Positions 35,848 through 45,433 of a stretch of 64,000 nt of DNA are shown one piece after another. The stretch lies in assembly GCA_964523295.1 (NCBI GenBank), contig CAZGAH010000007.1:1-64000 (forward strand), read 5' to 3'. Within the stretch, counting starts at the first letter, position 1; every line of letters begins with the position of its first letter. The notes under the pieces were generated by a model. That model was not told the origin of the DNA, did no database searches, and saw only the letters and a program-made list of their open reading frames with translations. Source of the DNA: CAZGAH01 sp964523295. Its GTDB lineage: Bacteria > Desulfobacterota > Desulfovibrionia > Desulfovibrionales > Desulfovibrionaceae. A program made the translations under genes and the position numbers.

Positions 35848-37731
35848 CTATGCTCCGTCTGCGTGACGTTCGGCTTCAAGAGTGGCCAGAAGCATCGCGG
35901 CATGACCAGAGGGATGGAGCGCGACAGCCGGGCGAAACACCCGGCGCACCTTTTCCGCCCGGTCGTGCAGATCGGAACGACCGAGGAGACGGGCCAGTCT
36001 GTACTGGTTACGCAGAGAGACGGCATTTCCCGACGGCGTGGCGTTGTCCCGCAAAACTTTCGGACGAAAAGGCACATCGAGGCTGTTTGATGCGGTGAAA
36101 TAATAGCCGGCGCTCTGCTGGTCCCAGAAACGTTCGTGGAGCAGGTCATTGAGCGCCTCCGCGTCCTTGAGATACGACGTGCGGCCGGCCTCATGGAGTT
36201 CGAACAGGCCCCATATCAGAAAGGCGTAGTCGTCGAGAAATGCCGGCACGCCGGCCATGCTGTTGCGCGCGCGATGCAGCAGGGCACGGGGGTCATCCTG
36301 ATGACGCATGCGTGTCAGCAAAAACGCGGCGCAGCGGTCTGCCGCGTCAAGAAAATCCGGTCGATCGAGCACAACCGCCGTGCGCGCCAGGGCCGCCACC
36401 ATCAGGCCGTTCCAATCCGTGAGTTGCGTATCGTCTAAAAGCGGACGCGGGCGCGTGGCGCGTGCGTTCAATAATGTCAAACGAATGGCCTCGAGCTTTT
36501 CGGTCAGGGCGCCACGCGTCAGATCCCGGGCCCGGGCGAAATCACCCGCTCGGTTCGGCTGCAGCAGGACGTTAGCCCCCTTGTTCGTACCTGAGGTCAC
36601 GTCGGAGATGTTGCCTTCGCGCTCGACCCCGTACCAGGCGGCAGCGAGTTCAGCGTCATCGCCGAGGATGGAATAAAAATCGTCAATCGAGAAAAGATAA
36701 TACCTTCCCTCTTCCCCGTCGCTGTCCGCGTCCTCGGCGGAATAGAAGCCGCCCTGGCCGTCGCGCAGGTTTTCAAGGACGTATTCGAGCACCCTGGCAG
36801 CGGCGAGACGAAAATCGGGCCTTCCGGTCAATGCGGCGGCCTCCGTATACGTCAGCGCCAGCAAGGCCTGATCGGTGAGCATTTTCTCGAAATGAGGAAC
36901 CCGCCAGGACTGGTCAATGGCGTATCGATGAAATCCGTAGCCCAGCTGATCGAATATTCCGCCGCGGAGCATGGACGTCAGCGTCAATTCGACCATGTTC
37001 AATGCATGGGACGACGCTGTCCGCGCGTGCCACTCCAGGAGAAACAGCAGGGCGCAGGCAGAGGGAAATTTCGGCGCCACGCCAAAACCACCCCATACGG
37101 AATCGAATTCCGCCAGAAATTCTTCATAGGCAGCCAGGGCCATATCCGGACCGATACGCGGACCGTCAACCGGATTCATATCAAAATGAATGCCGGTCGG
37201 ACCGGAGCCATCCTCGCGGCAGGCCTGTCGCAGGGCACTGTCGACGCGCTCGGCGGATTGCAGAATCTCCTGGCGCTGCGTTTTCCACAAGTCTCCGACG
37301 CGAGGAATCAGCTCGAGTAACCCAGTGACGCCGATCCTGGAATCTCGCGGTAAATAGGTACCAATAAAAAAGGGAATACCTGCCGGCGTGAGCAGGGCAT
37401 TAAGTGGCCAGCCCCCTCGCCCGGTCATGAGCTGACTGGCGGTCATATACACCAGATCGATGTCGGGCCGCTCCTGCCTGTCGACTTTGACGCAAATGCA
37501 GTGTTCATTGAGGGCTCGGGCAACAGCCAAATCTGAAAAACATTCCTGCTCCATGACATGGCACCAGTGGCAAGCCGCATAGCCGATCGACAAAAATACC
37601 GGCTTGTCTTCGGCGACGGCAACGGCAAAGGCTTCAGTGCCCCAAGGCCGCCAATCAACCGGGTTTCGTGCGTGCTGCTGGAGATAGAGGCTGAGTTCGC
37701 CGGCCAGGCGATTCGTACGCGGCTCGTTCAT
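35848..37731 (-). CDS. Thioredoxin-domain protein, DUF255/YyaL (spermatogenesis-associated 20) family
   Basis: A 627-residue cytoplasmic protein. The N-terminal thioredoxin-like domain starts NRLAGELSLYLQQHARNPVD and holds the hallmark CHWCHVMEQECF. The rest is the family's alpha/alpha-barrel with GRGGWPLNALLTPAGIPFF, GYGFHRYAIDQSWRVPHFEK and YSAEDADSDGEEGRYYLF. Function in bacteria is unsettled. The ATG at 37731 is chosen since homologues begin close to NRLA; an upstream start at 37755 is possible. Confidence 0.9.
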   Translation of the reverse strand: MNEPRTNRLAGELSLYLQQHARNPVDWRPWGTEAFAVAVAEDKPVFLSIGYAACHWCHVMEQECFSDLAVARALNEHCICVKVDRQERPDIDLVYMTASQLMTGRGGWPLNALLTPAGIPFFIGTYLPRDSRIGVTGLLELIPRVGDLWKTQRQEILQSAERVDSALRQACREDGSGPTGIHFDMNPVDGPRIGPDMALAAYEEFLAEFDSVWGGFGVAPKFPSACALLFLLEWHARTASSHALNMVELTLTSMLRGGIFDQLGYGFHRYAIDQSWRVPHFEKMLTDQALLALTYTEAAALTGRPDFRLAAARVLEYVLENLRDGQGGFYSAEDADSDGEEGRYYLFSIDDFYSILGDDAELAAAWYGVEREGNISDVTSGTNKGANVLLQPNRAGDFARARDLTRGALTEKLEAIRLTLLNARATRPRPLLDDTQLTDWNGLMVAALARTAVVLDRPDFLDAADRCAAFLLTRMRHQDDPRALLHRARNSMAGVPAFLDDYAFLIWGLFELHEAGRTSYLKDAEALNDLLHERFWDQQSAGYYFTASNSLDVPFRPKVLRDNATPSGNAVSLRNQYRLARLLGRSDLHDRAEKVRRVFRPAVALHPSGHAAMLLATLEAERHADGA

Positions 37732-37937
37732 GGTAGAAACCATCCTGATGCTCACGTTGCTGCAACGCAGGCCGGCCTGCGCCTGCGTGCAAAATCATCG
37801 CGTGCGTCAATCTATCGACACACGTTCATCCCCAATACGCTGATTGCAGCGCCAGGGCAATAAACACAGCCCCCGCTTCAGCGCGACATTGCCCTGAAAT
37901 TTCAAAGTATCGCCTTACCCCCCGGACCAGAAACATC

Positions 37938-37953
37938 TGGCACTTTTTATGCA
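37938..37953 (+). promoter_or_regulatory. Sigma-54-type promoter
   Basis: TGGCACTTTTTATGCA carries the -24 GG and -12 GC with exactly 10 bases between, the invariant spacing for sigma-54. Only the T before TGC is changed from the TTGC consensus. It lies about 40 bases before a small open frame with a good ribosome binding site. Confidence 0.6.
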
Positions 37954-37993
37954 TGAGTTTTTTAGATGTTATCAACCTCGGGAGGAAACAGAC

Positions 37994-38071
37994 ATGACTG
38001 TCAAGATATTTGCTGCCTGGGCTGCTGCCGTTCAATTCGGAGTATTGTATTACCTCATTGGCAGGCTCTAA
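37994..38071 (+). CDS. Small membrane peptide, 25 residues
   Basis: The frame encodes MTVKIFAAWAAAVQFGVLYY followed by LIGRL-stop, a single membrane helix with basic ends. GGGAGG lies 8 bases before the ATG and a sigma-54-type promoter lies about 40 bases upstream. I do not recognise a family. The tight promoter, ribosome binding site and helix arrangement argues for a real gene; nothing else in the 240-base gap between DUF255 and the next gene competes. Confidence 0.6.
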   Translation: MTVKIFAAWAAAVQFGVLYYLIGRL

Positions 38072-38112
38072 CCTGAGGCGTATGCCCGCGCGTGAGCGGC
38101 TTATGCTGGAGT

Positions 38113-38307
38113 TTATTTGCGGCGAGAGGCCTTGTTCTTACCGGGTAAGAGAAGAATGACGAGAAAGAAAGCGCACGACGCTGCCAGCGCAGACAGAATC
38201 AGGCCGTAGCGCAAGGAGACGACCTTGCCCAGCGTGAGATAGAGCAGCCGTGGCACAAGGATATAGGCCACCGTGGCCAGAAGGATAAAACGCCTGAGCT
38301 GCCTCAT
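38113..38307 (-). CDS. Small two-helix membrane protein
   Basis: A 64-residue protein with two hydrophobic helices (FILLATVAYILVPRLLYLTL and LILSALAASCAFFLVILLL) and a basic tail (GKNKASRRK). AGGCAGGG lies 8-10 bases upstream of the ATG. Family not recognised. It converges with the 25-residue peptide gene. Confidence 0.6.
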   Translation of the reverse strand: MRQLRRFILLATVAYILVPRLLYLTLGKVVSLRYGLILSALAASCAFFLVILLLPGKNKASRRK

Positions 38308-38408
38308 GATACGCCCTGCCTCACGCCTTGCCCGCAGTTCGAAGCGCGACGTGAACCCGTGTTGTCACGTATTGCCCCCCTTGCCTGGAATGCGGACGAC
38401 TCTTCTGC

Positions 38409-38723
38409 CTAGAGTCCAAAAAGCTTATTGACTTGGGTCAACTGAAAAATTTTGCGCACCTCGGGTGTAACGGCGACAATCTCCAGCCCCCGACCTTTTT
38501 CAACCAGGTGCCGGCGGGCCTCGATAAACACCGCGAGTCCGGAACTGTCCAGGTATTTCAACTCCCCAAGATCAAGTTTCAGCGTGCCCTGGGTCTTCTC
38601 GATGTAGTTGAGTAGCCCGGCCCTGATTTTCGGAGTTACGGTATAGTCAATTTCGCCAGCCATCTTCACGACGCCGCTTTTGTCCACTTTTATTGACCAT
38701 ATGTCCTTTCCGGCCTGGTCCAT
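38409..38723 (-). CDS. Anti-sigma factor antagonist, STAS domain
   Basis: A 104-residue single-domain STAS protein. The phosphorylation segment LKYLDSSGLAVFIEARRHL holds the conserved serine; GEIDYTVTPKIRAGL is the first strand-helix of the fold. With the SpoIIE-type phosphatase just upstream (38.8-40.1 kb) it forms the antagonist-phosphatase half of a partner switch. No RsbW-type kinase gene is adjacent. Confidence 0.88.
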   Translation of the reverse strand: MDQAGKDIWSIKVDKSGVVKMAGEIDYTVTPKIRAGLLNYIEKTQGTLKLDLGELKYLDSSGLAVFIEARRHLVEKGRGLEIVAVTPEVRKIFQLTQVNKLFGL

Positions 38724-38791
38724 CCGATACCCCCTTTGGGCACGTTGCGGTGTGTAACGCCTTCGGCCTCGGCGAAGGGGAGCCGAGGCGA

Positions 38792-38807
38792 TGTTTCACG
38801 TGAAACA
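38792..38807. promoter_or_regulatory. parS centromere site 1
   Basis: TGTTTCACGTGAAACA is a perfect 16-base match to the chromosomal parS consensus bound by ParB. It lies between the STAS and SpoIIE-phosphatase genes, 2.4 kb from parB. Confidence 0.92.
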
Positions 38808-38812
38808 ATTCC

Positions 38813-40126
38813 TTAGCATTCCGGTTCCCGCCAGATTTCGACGACCGTGAGATCATCGGTGGCCGGAGCGCCTTCCTTCCATGCCTCGATCCGATCAACG
38901 AGCGCTGCTCCCCACGGTGGTCCTGCATGGGTACAGACAAAGGCTTCCACCCCTGCCTCTCCAAAAAAACGCCGTTGCTGGTTTCGCGCGTCGGTTACGC
39001 CATCAGTAATCAGGAGCAAGGACTGACCAGGCTGCAAAATACACTCAAGTTGCGTAAACTCGGCAACCGGATCAATTCCTATGGGCTGTCCTTGTAATTC
39101 ATTCACATAGGAAAATTCGTTCCGGGTGACCAACATGGGCGGCACGTGTCCGGCCAGAGCGATGGACGTACGACCGCTGCATGGCCAATAGCGGCAAATG
39201 ACCAGCGTTGCGAACAACTGCTGCGCAAGAACATCGAACATGGCGGCGTTGAGTCCGGTCAGCAGGGTAACAGGGTCAATATCCGGTGTCACCAGACTTC
39301 TGGTCTTTGTCCAGAGCGATGCGCCGACCAGGGCAGCTGGAAGTCCCTTGCCCGAGACATCGGCGACAAGCACAAGCAAGCTGTTGTCGGGCATAGGAAT
39401 GATATCGAAAAAATCCCCTCCGACAAATGCGGATTGTTGTGTAATGGCATAAATACCGGCCCCAGGCCCGATATCGGGTATTTTTGGCAAAAAATTGGCC
39501 TGGATCCGTGCGGCTGCATCCAGTTGGGCCTGCATGCGCTCCTGTTCGAGCATGGCTTCGAGCATCCGCGAGCGAACCATGGCCACTGCGGCCAGATGCG
39601 AAAAGCTGACCAGGATATCGAGATCTTCTACATCAAAGAAATCCTTATCCTTGGCATTGAGCACCTGAACAACGCCGAGCAGCTCGTCACGATAGAGAAT
39701 GGGGACGCAGAGAATGGAGCGGGTTATAAAACCTGAAGCCTTGTCGGCCTTCTTAAAAAAACGGCGGTCCTGCTGCGCGTCTTCAACAATAACCGGCTCG
39801 CGCGCGGCGGCAACATGTCCGGCAATGCCCTCGCCAATTTTCAGCTCGAATTTTTGCTGAATGAGATTTTGCGCTGCCTGGGCCTCTTCATTGATGGCCA
39901 GCGTAAATTCGAGGGTATCGGATTCGGGTTTATAGAGCAGGATCGAGGCGCCTACGGCGTTGGTGACATCTTTTGCATTCTGAAGAAGCAAGGGAAGCAG
40001 GGCTGGAAGGGATTCCACCTGAGCCAGAGCCTGATTGGTCTCGATGAGTTTTTTCAGGCGCAGTGCTGCAGCTCCGCCCGACGCGGATGCCGGGTGGGGC
40101 GCGGTCGTGTCGGTCAAGCAGCCCAT
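38813..40126 (-). CDS. GAF-domain SpoIIE/RsbU-type serine phosphatase
   Basis: A 437-residue protein. A GAF domain occupies about residues 40-190 (NAVGASILLYKPESDTLEFT, IGEGIAGHVAAAREPV). The PP2C-like phosphatase follows: IQANFLPKIPD, FVGGDFFDIIPMPDNSLLVL, VADVSGKGLPAALVGAS and LLLITDGVTDARN. It probably dephosphorylates the downstream STAS protein. Its start overlaps the end of the heptose-kinase gene by 13 bases. Confidence 0.9.
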   Translation of the reverse strand: MGCLTDTTAPHPASASGGAAALRLKKLIETNQALAQVESLPALLPLLLQNAKDVTNAVGASILLYKPESDTLEFTLAINEEAQAAQNLIQQKFELKIGEGIAGHVAAAREPVIVEDAQQDRRFFKKADKASGFITRSILCVPILYRDELLGVVQVLNAKDKDFFDVEDLDILVSFSHLAAVAMVRSRMLEAMLEQERMQAQLDAAARIQANFLPKIPDIGPGAGIYAITQQSAFVGGDFFDIIPMPDNSLLVLVADVSGKGLPAALVGASLWTKTRSLVTPDIDPVTLLTGLNAAMFDVLAQQLFATLVICRYWPCSGRTSIALAGHVPPMLVTRNEFSYVNELQGQPIGIDPVAEFTQLECILQPGQSLLLITDGVTDARNQQRRFFGEAGVEAFVCTHAGPPWGAALVDRIEAWKEGAPATDDLTVVEIWREPEC

Positions 40127-41148
40127 TGTGAAATCTCCGGAGTAGGGAGCTGCAAGATAGCCCGCTCCAGATCCTGCGTTGTGGCTGTGGCAGAGCCTAG
40201 CTCGCCGACAACATAGCCTGCCGCGTAGTTGGCAAGCAGACTGGCCCGAGGCAGGCTCTGACCCGCAGCCAGGGCCAGCCCGAGTGTTGCGATAACAGTG
40301 TCGCCGGCACCGGTCACGTCGTAGACATTTTGTGCTACCGTAGGGATGTGTATCGGGGGGGAATTTTGTTCAAAAAGAACCATGCCCCGGGCGCCAAGCG
40401 TGATCAATACGTTTTCGCATGACAGGCTGTCGAGGATAGTGCGACCACTGCGGATGATGTCGGCCTGATGGGTCAGAGTACTCATGCCGGCGCATTGGGC
40501 CGCCTCCTTAGCGTTCGGCGTCAACAGAAAGACATTGCGATACAGGGCGATGTTCTTAGGCTTCGGGTCAACGAGAAGTCTTGGTTGATGGGGCTGCCCG
40601 GCGAGCAGCTCGCGCAGGCCATCCATGAGGTGTACGTTGATCAGACCTTTGGCGTAGTCGGATATGATCAATACGGAGGCCTTGCGCAGGACTGGTTCGA
40701 GGCGCTGAAGGATGGAGTCGATAACGCCAGGCGAGGCAGGCGCCGTTGACTCCTTATCCAGACGTACCACCTGCTGATTATGGGCAATGACCCGGGTCTT
40801 GATAATGGTCGGCCGCTCGGGGTCTTCGACGAGATGTGCCTCGATGCCTTCTTCCTGAAGCAGATCCCGCAGCCTGTCCCCTTCGCCATCCTGTCCGGAC
40901 AAACCGAAAAGAATCGGTAAGCCACCAAGCGCGCGTATGTTTTTGGCAACATTGCCGGCACCGCCCAGTGTCAGCCGCTCGTCTGTCAGGTTGACGACAG
41001 GAACCGGGGCCTCGGGAGAAATGCGATCGACATTCCCGAAAAGGTAGCGATCGAGCATGATGTCTCCCAGAATGACAACCTGCTGCCCGCTGAAATGTGT
41101 CAGGGCTTCCTTGAGCGAACCTGTTTTTGTATCATCGCCTGAATGCAT
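40114..41148 (-). CDS. hldA: D-beta-D-heptose 7-phosphate kinase
   Basis: A 344-residue PfkB/ribokinase-fold enzyme that makes heptose 1,7-bisphosphate for LPS core synthesis. LGDIMLDRYLFGNVDRISPE, LGGAGNVAKNIRALGG and the catalytic DVTGAGDTVIATLG are diagnostic of RfaE domain I. The adenylyltransferase domain present in HldE fusions is absent, so another gene must supply it. The presence of this gene indicates a Gram-negative cell with heptose-containing LPS. Confidence 0.9.
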   Translation of the reverse strand: MHSGDDTKTGSLKEALTHFSGQQVVILGDIMLDRYLFGNVDRISPEAPVPVVNLTDERLTLGGAGNVAKNIRALGGLPILFGLSGQDGEGDRLRDLLQEEGIEAHLVEDPERPTIIKTRVIAHNQQVVRLDKESTAPASPGVIDSILQRLEPVLRKASVLIISDYAKGLINVHLMDGLRELLAGQPHQPRLLVDPKPKNIALYRNVFLLTPNAKEAAQCAGMSTLTHQADIIRSGRTILDSLSCENVLITLGARGMVLFEQNSPPIHIPTVAQNVYDVTGAGDTVIATLGLALAAGQSLPRASLLANYAAGYVVGELGSATATTQDLERAILQLPTPEISQWAA

Positions 41149-41198
41149 ATTGACCCTGTTGCTATGGTTTGCACCCGAACCTGACGCGACGATGCCGC

Positions 41199-42116
41199 TT
41201 ACCGGCTGCCGCTCAGCAGCTCCCGTATCCGCAGTAATTGTTCCGGCGACGTGTACGGGATGAGCAGCTTGCCCCGGCGGACCGATCCGTTAAGCCGAAC
41301 CTGGCTGCCGAGCAATTCCGAAAGCTCCGTTTCAATCGCCAGGACCTCATCGGAGCGCTCCGCAGGACGATGGCGGCCGGTGCGCGACGCGGGCGCGTCG
41401 GATGATCCGGTCGATTTCGATGGAAAAGCGCCGTGCTCGTGAAAATGTGCCACACAATTTTCGGCTTCGCGAACGGAGAGCCCCTGAGCGAGAATAAGAG
41501 CCTGCAATTCGTCTATGCGATCAGAATCCTTCAACGAGAGAAGCGCGCGGGCATGTCCGGCGGTAATGTGCCCGTCCCGAAGGGCCTGTTGCGCCGAGTC
41601 CGGCAATTGCAGCAGACGCAGTGCATTCGTCACGGTTGAACGGCTCTTTCCGACACGTTCGGCCAGTGACTCGTGACTGAGGTCAAGCAGCTGTTGCAGC
41701 TGCGAAAATCCGAGCGCCTCTTCGAGTGGATTCAAGTCTTCACGTTGCAAATTTTCGATAATGGCCAACGTAAGGCTGATCTCATCGGATACGTTCTTGA
41801 TCAACGCGGGGATGGTACGCAGCTTCGCCAGTTGGGCGGCGCGCCAGCGACGCTCGCCGGCGATCAGTTCGTAGCCTGTGTTTCCGTTCGACAAGGGGCG
41901 CAGGAGTATAGGTTGAAGAACGCCCTGGGCCCGGATGGAATCAGCAAGATCCTTGAGCGTGTCTTCGCGGAATGATTTTCTGGGTTGATGCCGATTCGGT
42001 TGTATGGCATCAAGCGGAACCATGACGACGTCGTCCGGCGTAGCTGCCGTGTGAGGGCCTGCACCGCCCAAAAGGGCGTCCAGTCCCCTGCCCAGCCCGC
42101 GTTGCTGCATGCTCAT
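41199..42116 (-). CDS. parB: Chromosome partitioning protein ParB
   Basis: A 305-residue CTP-dependent clamp protein that loads at parS and spreads. It starts RGLGRGLDALLGG. The N-terminal nuclease-like/CTPase part has IQPNRHQPRKSF and GERRWRAAQLAKL; the helix-turn-helix region is SLAERVGKSRSTVTNALRLL; a short dimerisation domain closes it. Two perfect parS sites lie within 3.5 kb. parA lies upstream with one small gene on the opposite strand in between. Confidence 0.94.
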   Translation of the reverse strand: MSMQQRGLGRGLDALLGGAGPHTAATPDDVVMVPLDAIQPNRHQPRKSFREDTLKDLADSIRAQGVLQPILLRPLSNGNTGYELIAGERRWRAAQLAKLRTIPALIKNVSDEISLTLAIIENLQREDLNPLEEALGFSQLQQLLDLSHESLAERVGKSRSTVTNALRLLQLPDSAQQALRDGHITAGHARALLSLKDSDRIDELQALILAQGLSVREAENCVAHFHEHGAFPSKSTGSSDAPASRTGRHRPAERSDEVLAIETELSELLGSQVRLNGSVRRGKLLIPYTSPEQLLRIRELLSGSR

Positions 42117-42158
42117 GCCGGTCTCCTGCGTGTTTGACCAATACGGATGTGCTCAAAG

Positions 42159-42168
42159 NNNNNNNNNN
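42159..42168. other. Assembly gap, 10 N, between parB and a small gene
   Basis: Ten N bases in the probable parB promoter region. Confidence 0.98.
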
Positions 42169-42202
42169 TGTAACCGAAAAGCTAAAAAATTGGAAGGAGA
42201 GC

Positions 42203-42628
42203 ATGATGACCGTATCCAATGACATAATCACAACCTTGTTCAACGAGCGCGGCGAGTTATACGGTGTTTTTATCCCTGCGCCCTTATGGGGAAGGATTCG
42301 ATCCGGAGTGGAGGCCATGCTGCCGGAGACAAAAAAACTCCAGCCAGAAATACCGGAACCGCTGGAAGATTGGGAAAATCTCAAGGGCTATTGGGACTTC
42401 AAGTATCCCATTAATTTTTCGGTAGCCTGCCCGCAGTGCGGGGAGTGCACTGAAAATTGGGAAGAAGACGATCCGAGACGGTTTCGCTTGCTTGCCGCGA
42501 ATCTGGGTGGACTGGTGCGTTTTGAATGTCTTCGCTGCCGGAGCCGGATCACTAAACGGCATTTCAAGAATGAGATTCAAACCGAATGCTGCCCGGCCTG
42601 CCGGAGCGAAAACCACCATCAAGGGTGA
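42203..42628 (+). CDS. Unrecognised Cys-rich protein, probable zinc ribbons
   Basis: A 141-residue protein on the strand opposite to parA and parB. It has three CxxC-type pairs (CPQCGEC, CLRCRS, CCPACRS) in the C-terminal two thirds, suggesting one or two zinc-binding folds. The ATGATG at 42203/42206 follows GGAAGGAGAG. I do not recognise a family. Its position between parA and parB is unusual because those are normally adjacent. Confidence 0.65.
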   Translation: MMTVSNDIITTLFNERGELYGVFIPAPLWGRIRSGVEAMLPETKKLQPEIPEPLEDWENLKGYWDFKYPINFSVACPQCGECTENWEEDDPRRFRLLAANLGGLVRFECLRCRSRITKRHFKNEIQTECCPACRSENHHQG

Positions 42629-42653
42629 TGCCGTTCGGCAAGAGGTCAACGAC

Positions 42654-43436
<783 letters not shown>

Positions 43437-43452
43437 TCATTGTTGCGGCAAA

Positions 43453-43468
43453 TGTTTCACGTGAAACA
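43453..43468. promoter_or_regulatory. parS centromere site 2
   Basis: TGTTTCACGTGAAACA, identical to site 1, about 40 bases upstream of parA. Placement at the parA promoter could also allow ParB-linked control of the operon. Confidence 0.92.
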
Positions 43469-43476
43469 TGAAACCG

Positions 43477-43764
43477 TCAGGGATTATGGGTTCGATGACA
43501 GAAATTTCTGGCGTCATTCAAGGATTCGACCAGTTGAATGGCATCCTGTGTCTGCCCTTTCTTGACGGCTCGGACGAGTTGGACAGAGAGATGAACGAGA
43601 TCCTCGCATTCCTCGATCCACTCCTCTTTGGCAAAAGACAGAAATCGTCGAGCCAGACGTTCGAAGGAGGCCACCTCGTTATCTGAGGGAAGTTCACCCA
43701 TTTCAGATTTTTCAAGGATGACATCGAAGAGGGCCTGCATTTCCTTTTTCACATTGGCGGGCAT
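43477..43764 (-). CDS. Small helical protein of unknown function
   Basis: About 95 residues, mostly charged helix (KKEMQALFDVILEKSEMGEL, ARRFLSFAKEEWIEECEDLV), with no membrane segment. GAGAGG lies upstream of the ATG at 43764. It precedes parA on the same strand with parS site 2 between them. Family not recognised. Confidence 0.55.
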   Translation of the reverse strand: MPANVKKEMQALFDVILEKSEMGELPSDNEVASFERLARRFLSFAKEEWIEECEDLVHLSVQLVRAVKKGQTQDAIQLVESLNDARNFCHRTHNP

Positions 43765-43800
43765 GTGAAATGAACCTCTCTGCAGTTGATGAAATGACAA

Positions 43801-43841
43801 ACAGTCCTGCCTGTCTGCTAGTGCAAATCAGGCCGGACTGT
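43801..43841 (-). terminator. Hairpin after the epimerase gene
   Basis: ACAGTCC and GGACTGT pair with an inner CTG/CAG step around a 15-base region, just past the epimerase stop. The minus strand continues TTTGTCATTTC. Confidence 0.5.
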
Positions 43842-43854
43842 CAACCCGTACAGC

Positions 43855-44865
43855 TTATGTGCGCCCGTAATATTCGAGATACCAGTCAATGAAGCGGGGG
43901 ATGCCCTCAGACACCGGTGTCTCCGGGCGGAAGTCGAAATCCTGGGCCAGATCGTCGATGTCGGCATAGGTAGCCGGGACGTCACCTGGCTGAATGGGCA
44001 GGTATTCAACGATCGCTTTTGTCTTCAGACAGTCCTCGATGACTTCGATATACGTGCTCAATTCGACGGATTGATTGTTGCCAATATTATAGAGACGGTA
44101 CGGTGCCTTGCTGCTTCCCGGATCAGGGCGGTCCGAGTCCCAGCCCGGGTTGGGCGTCGCAGGTTTCCCCATGATTTTGACCACAGCCGTCAAAATGTCA
44201 TCGATATATGTAAAATCACGTTGCATCTTGCCGTTGTTGAACACCTGGATTGGCCTGTTTTCGAGCATGGCCTTCGTAAAAATGAAAAGCGCCATGTCCG
44301 GACGTCCCCACGGTCCGTAGACAGTGAAAAATCTGAGCCCGGTGCTCGGAATACGGTACAGATGGCTATACGAATGTGCCAGGAGCTCATTCGACTTCTT
44401 CGAGGCAGCGTAGAGGCTCAGCGGATGATCGACATTATCATGCACGCTGAAAGGCATCCGCGTATTCAAACCGTAGACCGAGCTGGACGACGCGTACACA
44501 AGATGTTCGACAGGGTACTGCCGGCAGCATTCGAGCACGTTGAAAAAACCAACGATGTTCGCGTCGACATAGGCTCGTGGATTCTCCAGGCTATATCGTA
44601 CGCCTGCCTGCGCAGCGAGGTTGACGACATGCGTGAACTGTTCGCGCCGGAAAATGTCGCTCATTCCTTGCATGTCGGTGAGGTCCACCTTCTCATGAAG
44701 AAAATTGCTCTGCGTATGGAGTATTTTCAACCGGTCTCTTTTCAGGTTGACGCTGTAATAATCGTTGACGATATCCAGGCCGACTACGGTGTGGCCTTCG
44801 TTAAGCAGACGCCGGCAAAGATGGAATCCGATGAAGCCGGCCGCTCCGGTCACGAGAACATGCAT
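43855..44865 (-). CDS. NAD-dependent nucleotide-sugar epimerase, UDP-glucuronate 4-epimerase-like
   Basis: A 336-residue extended short-chain dehydrogenase. Motifs are VTGAAGFIGFHLCRRL, ASSSSVYGLNTRMPFS (Ser/Thr) and YAASKKSNEL (Tyr/Lys), then STGLRFFTVYGPWGRPDMAL, which is characteristic of the UDP-glucuronate 4-epimerase group. It probably makes a sugar for capsule or O-antigen. The ATG at 44865 places the Rossmann motif correctly; an upstream start at 44883 is possible. Confidence 0.88.
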   Translation of the reverse strand: MHVLVTGAAGFIGFHLCRRLLNEGHTVVGLDIVNDYYSVNLKRDRLKILHTQSNFLHEKVDLTDMQGMSDIFRREQFTHVVNLAAQAGVRYSLENPRAYVDANIVGFFNVLECCRQYPVEHLVYASSSSVYGLNTRMPFSVHDNVDHPLSLYAASKKSNELLAHSYSHLYRIPSTGLRFFTVYGPWGRPDMALFIFTKAMLENRPIQVFNNGKMQRDFTYIDDILTAVVKIMGKPATPNPGWDSDRPDPGSSKAPYRLYNIGNNQSVELSTYIEVIEDCLKTKAIVEYLPIQPGDVPATYADIDDLAQDFDFRPETPVSEGIPRFIDWYLEYYGRT

Positions 44866-44896
44866 GAGCGATTTCCTTAGCAATAGGGTTGTTGTG

Positions 44897-45433
44897 TCAA
44901 TTCGATGGCCCGTCTGTTTGCAGCAAGGCAGTCATCATGGCGATGGTCCGATTATACGTCTCTTCGTCGTCGGAAGCGATGCACTCCAATGATGGCAGTC
45001 GATGCACCTGTACCGTACCGGCCTGATGCACGTCGCAGTTGACGTCCAGATGCGGAAAGAGTGCCCGGAACAGCGTATCGCCGAAACTCAGTACTACGCT
45101 TGCCTGAACAGCGTGCACGCCGCGCCAGAAAAATTCCTGCGATGGCACAAGCGCGCCGGCGTCGAGCGTGGCATACGGCCAGAAAGCGATGCTGCCGCGC
45201 GGACGTCGAAGATCCTGGATGATGCGCTGCAGAAGTCCACGCCGCCTGGCATCCGGTTGCCCACATAAATCGAAACCAAGCTCCCAGTAGCTGATTACGG
45301 TCGTCGCGACGGAGGGCAAATTGCGAAACAGAGTCTGCCAATGCCGTTGGTCCTCTGTCTGGAGGTGCACCCGCAACCCGGCATAATGGCAAATACGGAA
45401 AAATTCCTTTACGTTTACAAGAGAGGCAACCAA
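44897..45433 (-). CDS. Conserved-looking protein of unknown function downstream of coaBC
   Basis: About 178 residues. I pick the TTG start at 45433 because GGAGG lies 8 bases before it and the reading overlaps the coaBC end by 19 bases. Visible features include RHWQTLFRNLPSVATTVISY, GSIAFWPYATLDAGALVPSQ and RALFPHLDVNCDVHQAGTVQ. No membrane helix or signal peptide. Family not recognised; translational coupling to coaBC suggests cotranscription, not necessarily a CoA role. Confidence 0.55.
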   Translation of the reverse strand: MVASLVNVKEFFRICHYAGLRVHLQTEDQRHWQTLFRNLPSVATTVISYWELGFDLCGQPDARRRGLLQRIIQDLRRPRGSIAFWPYATLDAGALVPSQEFFWRGVHAVQASVVLSFGDTLFRALFPHLDVNCDVHQAGTVQVHRLPSLECIASDDEETYNRTIAMMTALLQTDGPSN

